17,763 nt of DNA from Desulfobacteraceae bacterium (GTDB taxonomy: Bacteria; Desulfobacterota; Desulfobacteria; Desulfobacterales; UBA11574), in the NCBI GenBank assembly GCA_030671225.1, contig DAOVAE010000003.1:1-17763 (forward strand), written 5' to 3'. Position 1 is the first letter of the stretch. Each line of letters begins with the position of its first letter. Shown here in pieces: positions 1 through 5,586 of the stretch. Position numbers and translations under genes: made by a program. The notes beneath the pieces are model-generated. The model saw only the letters and a list, made by a program, of their open reading frames with translations. It made no database searches and was not told the origin of the DNA.

Positions 1-494
1 TTGAAGCGCTCTTTTTCTTGACACTGCTCGGTAAAGGCTTCGCAACCGGAACCATATAATACGCTCTGACCGGGCCTTTGAAGCTGGTAGGGGATACCGT
101 GCAATCTGCATATCATGGGGCGATAATCATAAATCAGGCATAAATCGTTAAAGTTGAGCGGGCACATAAGTCGAACATGCACTCCTTTTTCATCGGCCTG
201 ACTGGTTTTCCGACATACTTCCAGAGTCCTGCGCTTCACTTTGATCTGTTCCTCGCGGTCAAGGATATTGTACCCTTCTATAATATAAAGGTATTCCAAA
301 AGGGTATGATGATAAAAACGGGTGAAGCAGCAATTGTCGTCGCAGCCTGTACAATGAAAACCGTAATAATCGGCGGCTTCCCGGTATTTTTGATCCATGG
401 CCGCATAGATTGTTTTTAGCCGGCCTAAAAAAGAAGCATATATATTATGCTCGATTCCGGATGGCAGATACGGGACGCTGGATAGTAAGTCCAT
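1..494 (-). CDS. YkgJ-family cysteine-cluster protein (3' end cut by window edge)
   Basis: Reading the minus strand from an ATG at 494 gives 164 codons with no stop before the window edge, so the C-terminus is missing. An in-frame TGA lies eight codons upstream of that ATG. The protein is cysteine rich, with a cluster at residues 48-56 (C-x2-C-x3-CC, in GCDDNCC) and further cysteines at 111, 119, 129, 151 and 158. MCPLN, RPMICRLHGIPY and GSGC are typical of the YkgJ/CxxCxxCC family (putative zinc- or iron-chelating proteins, often labelled Fe-S oxidoreductase). The biochemical role of the family is not established. It lies 75 bp downstream of the dNTPase gene on the same strand and may be co-transcribed. 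No convincing Shine-Dalgarno precedes the ATG, so the start is moderately certain. Confidence 0.8.
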   Translation of the reverse strand, partial: MDLLSSVPYLPSGIEHNIYASFLGRLKTIYAAMDQKYREAADYYGFHCTGCDDNCCFTRFYHHTLLEYLYIIEGYNILDREEQIKVKRRTLEVCRKTSQADEKGVHVRLMCPLNFNDLCLIYDYRPMICRLHGIPYQLQRPGQSVLYGSGCEAFTEQCQEKERF

Positions 495-569
495 AATTTC
501 ATAATAATCCAGATGTCAAATAATTGAGTGGGGAAACTATTTAACTATTTAACGAGATCTGTAATCGGA

Positions 570-1625
570 TTAAAACTGTGGCGAAGGGAAAAAAATTTTT
601 GCGTAAAGATCAAGGGCGTATCTGTCTGTCATACTGGCAATGAAATCACAAACGATCCTCTCGTTGGGCTGGTTATGATGATTGCACGTTTCCATCTCCA
701 TTGCTTGAAGTTCTCTTTGAAGCATCTTTTTGTTTCCCAAACAACATGTATAAAGTTCTGACAGAATCTTTTTGGCCTTTACAAATTCTTGGTGGACCCG
801 GGGTGAACGATACACATTTTCATAAAGAAACTCCCTTAGTTCGGTCATGGTGCCATAGACCTCGTCGCTCATTTGCAGGCACAGTTCGCCGTCACGCACA
901 TTAGTCGAAAATAAAAGGTCCTTAATCATGGTATTTGCACGTTCAGAATGCGTACGTCCAAGAATCTTAATACATGGATCAGGCACTTGATTCTGGCTGA
1001 TAACACCACTTCGTATGGCATCGTCCAGATCATGATTAAGATATGCCATAATATCCGCTATCCGGACAATATTCCCCTCAACTGTATAGGCATGCTCATC
1101 CGGATCATCTGGAATAATCTTTCCATACCCTTTGGAGTGCTTCAAAATTCCGTCGCGAACCTCATATGTGAGATTAAGCCCCTGACCATTATTTTCAAGT
1201 ATATCAACCACGCGCAGGCTCTGTTCTTTATGTGAAAAATCGCGTGAATACATTTCTTTAAGAACCGTCTCGCCGCCGTGTCCGAAAGGCGTATGCCCCA
1301 GGTCATGCGCCAAGGCTATAGCTTCGACCAGATCCTCGTTAAGACGCATGGCGCGTGCTATTGTTCTTGCCATTTCCGCTACTTCAAGTGTATGGGTAAG
1401 ACGGGTTCTGTACTGATCGCCCAAAGGAGACAGAAAAACCTGAGTTTTATATTTTAACCGCCTGAAAGCATTAGAATATACAATTCGGTTCCTGTCCACC
1501 TGAAAAACCGTTCGGATGGGACAGGGCTCTTCTTTTTTCATTCGGCCCCGGGATTCGGCGCTTAAACATCCGAAAGGAGACATAAAACCCTTTTCACGTT
1601 TTTCAAATTCTTCACGAATATTCAT
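570..1625 (-). CDS. dgt: deoxyguanosinetriphosphate triphosphohydrolase-like protein (HD-domain dNTPase)
   Basis: The 351-residue protein belongs to the dGTPase-like branch of the HD superfamily, which hydrolyses dNTPs to the nucleoside and tripolyphosphate in the cytosol. The metal-binding signature is visible: His78 in RLTHTLEV, His107-Asp108 in AHDLGHTPFGHGGE, and Asp199 in NHDLDD. The N-terminus NIREEFEKRE, then SRGR and PIRTVFQVDRNRI, are family hallmarks and place the start at the ATG at 1625. A GTG at 1643 would add six residues but has no ribosome-binding site and no family support. The length fits the shorter, type-2 homologues rather than E. coli Dgt of about 505 residues, so exact substrate preference cannot be assigned. 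It is divergent from the genes to its right and lies upstream of the YkgJ-like gene. Confidence 0.92.
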   Translation of the reverse strand: MNIREEFEKREKGFMSPFGCLSAESRGRMKKEEPCPIRTVFQVDRNRIVYSNAFRRLKYKTQVFLSPLGDQYRTRLTHTLEVAEMARTIARAMRLNEDLVEAIALAHDLGHTPFGHGGETVLKEMYSRDFSHKEQSLRVVDILENNGQGLNLTYEVRDGILKHSKGYGKIIPDDPDEHAYTVEGNIVRIADIMAYLNHDLDDAIRSGVISQNQVPDPCIKILGRTHSERANTMIKDLLFSTNVRDGELCLQMSDEVYGTMTELREFLYENVYRSPRVHQEFVKAKKILSELYTCCLGNKKMLQRELQAMEMETCNHHNQPNERIVCDFIASMTDRYALDLYAKIFFPSPQF

Positions 1626-1932
1626 AGAATGACAGTTATCCACAGGAAAATTGAATTGTAAAGGAATATTTGGACCTTTACATCCTTGAAATCTTATTTT
1701 ATGCTTTTTAGTAATGATGGCTTCGTAAAAAGTCCAACTTCTGCGTTGCGCTGTATTCCTGATGATAAATGGTTTAGCCCGTTGCTCCGTTTTCCGGTTT
1801 GCCCGTTTTTTGAGCTAACCCTTAACTATTGATTGATTTTATAACGGGCTCACAGGCCAACCGGGCTCAACCTTGTTTGGTTCTCTACAAGCAGGAAGCC
1901 TGCTTGTCCGCATAGGGAGGTTTAACAAAAAG
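1626..1932. other. divergent intergenic region with repeats
   Basis: This 307-bp gap separates dgt (leftward) from the HsdR-N-like gene (rightward) and must hold both promoters; I see no clear pair of -35/-10 boxes. It contains a dispersed-repeat core at 1722-1734, an 8-bp inverted pair (AGCCCGTT at 1776-1783 with AACGGGCT at 1843-1850), and a perfect 9-bp hairpin (ACAAGCAGG at 1887-1895, CCTGCTTGT at 1899-1907) just upstream of a GGGAGG Shine-Dalgarno at 1915-1920. No ORF is credible here beyond an in-frame extension of the downstream gene. Confidence 0.6.
1722..1734 (+). repeat. short dispersed repeat core, copy 1
   Basis: The 13-mer TTCGTAAAAAGTC occurs here and again exactly at 9158-9170, both in intergenic DNA. 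A related form (CTCGCAAAAA, and TTTTTACGAG in inverse) bounds the element at 8676-8828. The bases after this copy (1735-1765) resemble intergenic repeats I associate from memory with Desulfobacterales genomes; that link needs a genome search. Confidence 0.55.
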
Positions 1933-2493
1933 TTGCAAAGTACACAAGGACATCACCTCATACTCGGAGAACTTGTCGATTTTATCACCGGAAAAAAAAT
2001 CCAGGATACTCATGACGAAAGGTACAGGCAGAAACTGGCTCGTCTTCTTGTGCTAAATAAAGGGTTTCTTAAAAGTCAGATTAAGCCACGCTGCGAACTT
2101 CTTGTAAAAACCGAAAAGAAAAAAGCTATCGTAAAGATTGATTTTACAATTAACCTGTCCGGCAAAATATGCATGATCATAAAATACGGCCCAGGTTCCC
2201 TTGTGACACGGCAACGCCCTGCGCTGGCAGCATCGAGACTTTTGGCACCTTATCAGGTGCCGGTTGTTGTTGTTACAAACGGTGAAGATGCAGAAATTAT
2301 TGAGGGGTCGACAGGTAAAATAATTTCATCTGGTCTTGAATCGATTCCGGCCAAAGCCGAACTCATCGACACTGTTGCCAATATCCATTTTAATCTGATT
2401 CCACCTGATCAGGCTGAAATGGAATCTAAAATTATATATGCTTTTGAAGTCAACGGAAGTTGTCCGTGCGATGATAGTATTTGCAGACTGTAA
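1933..2493 (+). CDS. stand-alone HsdR N-terminal-domain-like protein with degenerate nuclease motif
   Basis: The TTG at 1933 was chosen because GGGAGG lies 12 nt upstream and homologues, as I remember them, begin shortly before LGELVDFITG; an in-frame TTG at 1873 has no ribosome-binding site. The 186-residue protein has the layout of small proteins annotated as type I restriction enzyme R protein N-terminal domain. Landmarks are DFITGKKIQDTHDERYRQKLARLL, then a PD-(D/E)xK-like core with IDF (Asp70) and MIIKYGPGSLVTR (Lys84), then ALAASRLLAPYQVPVVVVTNGEDAEII, and a C-terminal C-P-C-D-D-x2-C tail (Cys177, 179, 184). The usual Glu of E-x-K is Ile, so nuclease activity is doubtful. No HsdM or HsdS gene is nearby, so this is not a restriction locus. 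It is followed by the TadA-like gene. Function unknown. Confidence 0.82.
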   Translation: MQSTQGHHLILGELVDFITGKKIQDTHDERYRQKLARLLVLNKGFLKSQIKPRCELLVKTEKKKAIVKIDFTINLSGKICMIIKYGPGSLVTRQRPALAASRLLAPYQVPVVVVTNGEDAEIIEGSTGKIISSGLESIPAKAELIDTVANIHFNLIPPDQAEMESKIIYAFEVNGSCPCDDSICRL

Positions 2494-2562
2494 AAATTGC
2501 CCATAGAGGCTCAAGATTTGATCACCTTCGGGATGGATTAGTTTTATCGTATTTCATTGGGT

Positions 2563-2594
2563 ATATGGAGCAATGGAGTGTTGGAGTATTGGAA
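2563..2594 (+). repeat. degenerate octamer tandem repeat (4 units)
   Basis: Four consecutive 8-mers share a TGGAG/TGGAA core in fixed phase: ATATGGAG (2563), CAATGGAG (2571), TGTTGGAG (2579) and TATTGGAA (2587). It sits in the 129-bp gap before the deaminase gene. A clearly related array lies at 11255-11286. Confidence 0.7.
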
Positions 2595-2622
2595 TTAAAA
2601 CAAAAAAGCTCAGAGAAACAAC

Positions 2623-3123
2623 ATGGACTATGAACACTTCATGGGAAAGGCTCTGGAGCAGGCAAGAAAAGCTCTATCTGCAGGCGAATTTCCGGTAGGC
2701 GCTGTAATTGTTTGTCAGGACAGGATTCTGGCAACCGGTTCCAGAAAAGGTACAGCGGGAAATTTTCCAAATGAAATTGACCATGCTGAAATCATAGCAT
2801 TAAAGCGTCTGGTCGATCTTAAAGTAAGTGCCGGCATAAACAAAATCGTCCTTTTTACAACTTTAGAACCCTGCATTATGTGCCTGGGCGCAATGATTTT
2901 AAGCGGTATCAGCGAAATCGTTTACGCGTATGAAGACATAATGGGGGGAGGCATAAGTTGTGATTTGACAAAACTGACTCCGCTTTATAAAGATTGCCGG
3001 ATTTCAATTGTGCCGAACATTTTACGCAAAGAGTGCCTGGAACTTTTCAAGGCTTTTTTTAAAAATCCAAAAAATTCTTATTGGCGTGGAAGCCTTTTAT
3101 CCAGATATACACTCAGCCAGTAA
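2623..3123 (+). CDS. nucleoside/tRNA adenosine deaminase-like protein (TadA-like CDA fold)
   Basis: This 166-residue protein is a member of the cytidine deaminase superfamily. The zinc and catalytic signature is complete: His54-Ala-Glu56 in DHAEIIAL, and Pro83-Cys84-x2-Cys87 in LEPCIMCLGAM. EFPVGAVIV near residue 22 and the C-terminal RKECLELFKAFF match the TadA/guanine-deaminase branch. TadA converts A34 to inosine in tRNA-Arg(ACG). Here, however, the segment equivalent to the E. coli TadA sequence GWNRPIG reads TGSRKG, so the adenine-contacting Asn is replaced by Ser40, and the stretch before HAE is longer. The C-terminal SYWRGSLLSRYTL is also unlike E. coli TadA. A non-tRNA substrate is therefore possible. 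The Shine-Dalgarno is weak (GAGA about 8 nt upstream). The gene follows the HsdR-N-like gene on the same strand. Confidence 0.85.
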   Translation: MDYEHFMGKALEQARKALSAGEFPVGAVIVCQDRILATGSRKGTAGNFPNEIDHAEIIALKRLVDLKVSAGINKIVLFTTLEPCIMCLGAMILSGISEIVYAYEDIMGGGISCDLTKLTPLYKDCRISIVPNILRKECLELFKAFFKNPKNSYWRGSLLSRYTLSQ

Positions 3124-3146
3124 TTGGATTTATTTTCTTGCATTTT

Positions 3147-3175
3147 TTGCTTGCATTTATTAATGTTATTATATA
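3147..3175 (+). promoter_or_regulatory. possible sigma70-type promoter for the infC operon
   Basis: TTGCTT at 3147-3152 and TATATA at 3170-3175 are separated by 17 bp within an AT-rich gap upstream of infC. The -35 match is poor (only TTG), so this is a candidate chosen by position and spacing rather than a confident call. It would leave a leader of roughly 110 nt before the infC start. Confidence 0.3.
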
Positions 3176-3205
3176 TTTCAAGATCCAATCAAGGTTGATG
3201 GACCG

Positions 3206-3251
3206 CAATATAGAATATGCATAGAAACATATTTGTCGTGATTCTATATTG
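3206..3251 (+). promoter_or_regulatory. inverted repeat in the infC leader
   Basis: CAATATAGAAT at 3206-3216 is the exact reverse complement of ATTCTATATTG at 3241-3251, with a 24-nt loop. It lies 40 nt upstream of the infC start codon. No T-run follows, so it is not a simple terminator. It could be a leader stem-loop in the IF3-bL35-bL20 mRNA or a protein operator. Confidence 0.5.
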
Positions 3252-3276
3252 GAATTAACGGTAACAATTTAAGGTT

Positions 3277-3293
3277 TAGGAGGTGAAGGCATA
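3277..3293 (+). promoter_or_regulatory. extended Shine-Dalgarno and AUA start of infC
   Basis: TAGGAGGTGA (3277-3286) is an almost full-length anti-Shine-Dalgarno complement. The in-frame codon seven bases after AGGAGG is ATA (3291-3293), followed by GCT ATT CCA. The alternative ATT at 3297 is 13 bases away. No ATG, GTG or TTG exists in frame before codon 70. Confidence 0.7.
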
Positions 3294-3839
3294 GCTATTC
3301 CAAGACGTACAAAAAGGCCAAACAGAAACAGAATAAATATTAATAGAAACATAAGAGCAAAAGAAGTCAGAGTAATAGACCCCGACGGCAATCAGCTTGG
3401 CGTTATCCCTACATACAAAGCAATTGCTGTTGCTAATGATTTTGGTCTTGACCTGGTTGAAGTTTCTCCCACCGCCGTTCCCCCTGTCTGCAAGATTATG
3501 GATTACGGCCGGTATAAATATGAATTGACCAAGAAGAGACAGGAAGCAAAAAAGAAACAGACTACTTTTCAACTCAAAGAAATTAAAATGCGCCCAAAGA
3601 CCGGCGAACATGATCTTTTGACCAAGCTCAATCATATCAAAAAGTTCATTGAGAGAAAGGATAAGGTAAAAGTAACTGTCGTTTTCAGGGGACGTGAGAT
3701 TACCCTTTCCCAACTGGGCCGGGATTTGCTCGCAAGGATTGTTCAGGAAACCGAAGAAATTGCATCAGTTGAACAACATCCCAAATTTGAAGGTCGCACC
3801 ATGATTATGGTCCTGTCGCCAAAACAATCGTCAAAATAA
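3291..3839 (+). CDS. infC: translation initiation factor IF-3
   Basis: IF3 binds the 30S subunit, prevents premature 50S joining and discriminates against non-canonical start codons and wrong initiator pairing. Read from ATA at 3291 the protein has 182 residues, the usual IF3 length. It begins M-A-I-P-R-R, then NRNIRAKEVRVIDPDGNQLGVIP and LDLVEVSPTAVPPVCKIMDYG, which is the classic N-domain and linker. The C-domain follows with KEIKMRPKTGEHDL, VTVVFRGREI and a final MIMVLSPK. A start at the ATG at 3498 would delete the whole N-domain and is wrong. A rare start codon on infC is known from E. coli (AUU) and underlies autorepression by IF3; AUA here would act the same way, by inference. It heads the infC-rpmI-rplT-pheS-pheT cluster. 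Confidence 0.93.
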   Translation: MAIPRRTKRPNRNRININRNIRAKEVRVIDPDGNQLGVIPTYKAIAVANDFGLDLVEVSPTAVPPVCKIMDYGRYKYELTKKRQEAKKKQTTFQLKEIKMRPKTGEHDLLTKLNHIKKFIERKDKVKVTVVFRGREITLSQLGRDLLARIVQETEEIASVEQHPKFEGRTMIMVLSPKQSSK

Positions 3840-3882
3840 TTGGTTCAGATAGATATTATTGATACATATTTTTCATCAAGAT

Positions 3883-3915
3883 GGCGTGAGCTTGAATCTG
3901 TCTATGGCTCACGCC
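3883..3915 (+). promoter_or_regulatory. strong hairpin between infC and rpmI
   Basis: GGCGTGAGC (3883-3891) pairs perfectly with GCTCACGCC (3907-3915) around a 15-nt loop. It lies 43 nt after the infC stop and 31 nt before rpmI, with no T-run behind it, so it is unlikely to be a full terminator. The place matches where bL20 acts as translational repressor of rpmI-rplT in E. coli; that role here is inference. It might instead be an mRNA-stabilising or processing structure. Confidence 0.6.
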
Positions 3916-3946
3916 CTATATGTTTGAAATAGTGAGGAAGATAAAA

Positions 3947-4144
3947 ATGCCAAAAATGAAGACAAATAGAGGTGCTGCAAAGCGTTTTAAAAAAACAGGT
4001 ACAGGCAAATTCGTCTTTGCCAAATCACATGCAAATCACATTTTAACAAAAAAAACAACCAAACGGAAACGTGCTTTAAGGCAGAGCCAAATTATTAGCA
4101 AATCCAATAAAAAGGTACTAAAGCACCTCCTCCCAAATGGATAG
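3947..4144 (+). CDS. rpmI: 50S ribosomal protein bL35
   Basis: A 65-residue, very basic protein that starts [22 protein letters not shown] and contains [16 protein letters not shown], the diagnostic bL35 sequence. The ATG at 3947 is preceded by GAGGA at 3934-3938. An in-frame ATG at 3920 would add nine residues absent from the family and is rejected. bL35 is a small component of the large ribosomal subunit. Its position between infC and rplT is the conserved order in bacteria. Confidence 0.97.
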   Translation: MPKMKTNRGAAKRFKKTGTGKFVFAKSHANHILTKKTTKRKRALRQSQIISKSNKKVLKHLLPNG

Positions 4145-4171
4145 GCGCTTGGCAACATCATAAGTAAAGAT

Positions 4172-4190
4172 CCGGATCCAAAGGACCCGG
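4172..4190 (+). repeat. short hairpin between rpmI and rplT
   Basis: CCGGATCC (4172-4179), loop AAA, GGACCCGG (4183-4190): an 8-bp stem with one A-C mismatch. It ends a few bases before the rplT Shine-Dalgarno (GGAG around 4195) and could modulate rplT translation. Confidence 0.4.
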
Positions 4191-4205
4191 CGTTGGAGAA
4201 GATTT

Positions 4206-4556
4206 ATGCGAGTAAAAAGAGGTTATAAGTCAAGAAGACGTAGAAAAAAGATTTTAAAATTGGCAAAAGGGTATCGTGGGGGGCGGAGCAAATTATTTCG
4301 CACCGCAACCGATGCTGTAGATAAGGCACTCATGTATGCTTATCGGGACCGCAAGGTACGAAAACGTGATTTCCGTAGACTCTGGATCGCAAGGATTAAT
4401 GCAGCGGCACGTATGAATAATCTATCTTACAGTAAATTCATTCACGGGCTAAAACTTGCCGATATTGAGATAGACCGAAAAGTCCTAGCTGAATTAGCAA
4501 TATCTGATCCGTCTGGATTTGCTCAAATCGCCAGTCTGGCATCAGAGCAGCTATGA
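4206..4556 (+). CDS. rplT: 50S ribosomal protein bL20
   Basis: A 116-residue basic protein starting [25 protein letters not shown], with the conserved core [29 protein letters not shown] and the C-terminal [20 protein letters not shown]. bL20 binds 23S rRNA early in 50S assembly and in several bacteria represses its own operon. The usual second-residue Pro (MPRVKRG) is missing here (MRVKRG). GGAG upstream of the ATG supports the start. The C-terminal tail IASLASEQL is slightly variable, as is normal. It sits 61 bp after rpmI and 21 bp before pheS. Confidence 0.97.
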   Translation: MRVKRGYKSRRRRKKILKLAKGYRGGRSKLFRTATDAVDKALMYAYRDRKVRKRDFRRLWIARINAAARMNNLSYSKFIHGLKLADIEIDRKVLAELAISDPSGFAQIASLASEQL

Positions 4557-4577
4557 TTAAATAGATAGAGCGCAAAA

Positions 4578-5585
4578 GTGGAAAAAACAATAGCGCAAAT
4601 TGAGAAAGAAGCTCTCAAAGAACTAGAAGCCGCTCCTGATAGTGAAAGCATCAAAGCCATTTCAGCCCGGTATCTGGGTCGAAAAGGCGCTGTTACTCGA
4701 TATTTAAGGAATATTTCCACCCTGTCGCTGGAACTCAGACCGGAGGCAGGGGAAAAGGCAAACAAAACAAAAAAAACTCTTGATGCGTTATTCAAAAAAG
4801 CTTTAAACAAACTCGAATCAGCGCATATTGAAACAGACGATCGGATTGATGTTTCGCTGCCCGGAAGAGCCGTTCGGCAAGGGTCGTTGCATCCGATTAC
4901 ACAGATTACACAACAGATATGCGACATTTTTATCCGACTTGGATTTGATGTTGCTGAAGGGCCTGAAGTTGAAACAGACTATTATAACTTTGAAGCTCTT
5001 AATATCCCAAAAAATCATCCTGCAAGAGATATGCAGGACACGTTTTATATATCAAACAACATCGTTCTTCGTACTCATACCTCACCAACTCAGCCCCGAA
5101 TAATGGAAAAGCAAAAACCGCCGGTGAGAATCATTGCACCCGGCAAGGTCTATCGCTGCGACTCCGATTTGACACACACGCCCATGTTTCATCAGGTTGA
5201 AGGCCTTCTTGTTGATAAAAACGTATCATTCGGCGACCTTAAGGGGGTACTGACAACATTTGTTCACCAAATGTTTGACAAAGAGACCGGCCTTAGATTT
5301 CGACCCAGTTTTTTTCCTTTTACCGAACCGAGTGCTGAAGTAGACATCAGATGCGTTATCTGCAAAGGCGATGGATGTAGAGTATGTTCAAAAACCGGGT
5401 GGCTGGAAGTCCTCGGTGCCGGCATGGTTCATCCCGCGGTGTTTGAAAACGTGGGATACGATACAACCCGCTATACAGGTTTTGCTTTCGGGATGGGCGT
5501 AGAACGGATTGCCATGCTGAAATACGGGATTGATGATATTAGAAAGTATTTTGAAAACGATTTAAGATTCTTAAGGCAATTTTAA
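4578..5585 (+). CDS. pheS: phenylalanyl-tRNA synthetase alpha subunit
   Basis: This is the catalytic class II subunit that charges tRNA-Phe as an alpha2-beta2 enzyme with PheT. The 335-residue length is normal. An N-terminal coiled-coil tRNA-binding arm spans about residues 1-90. The catalytic core shows RTHTSPTQ at 165-172, then APGKVYRCDSDLTHTPMFHQVEG (motif 2 region) and GMGVER at 305-310 (motif 3). The conserved cysteine knot C259-x2-C262-x4-C267-x2-C270 is present. The start is GTG at 4578; no strong Shine-Dalgarno is visible, which may mean coupling to rplT 21 bp upstream. The stop is separated from pheT by a single base. Confidence 0.97.
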   Translation: MEKTIAQIEKEALKELEAAPDSESIKAISARYLGRKGAVTRYLRNISTLSLELRPEAGEKANKTKKTLDALFKKALNKLESAHIETDDRIDVSLPGRAVRQGSLHPITQITQQICDIFIRLGFDVAEGPEVETDYYNFEALNIPKNHPARDMQDTFYISNNIVLRTHTSPTQPRIMEKQKPPVRIIAPGKVYRCDSDLTHTPMFHQVEGLLVDKNVSFGDLKGVLTTFVHQMFDKETGLRFRPSFFPFTEPSAEVDIRCVICKGDGCRVCSKTGWLEVLGAGMVHPAVFENVGYDTTRYTGFAFGMGVERIAMLKYGIDDIRKYFENDLRFLRQF

Positions 5586-5586
5586 C

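Noticed and set aside
1933..2493. Part of a type I restriction-modification system
   Set aside because: No methylase, specificity or helicase domain is near, the protein is full-length for its small family, and the nuclease motif is altered.
3276..3713. Minus-strand ORF of 145 codons opposite infC
   Set aside because: It is antisense to the IF3 gene and arises because the true infC start is a rare codon that simple ORF finders miss; no family features are seen.
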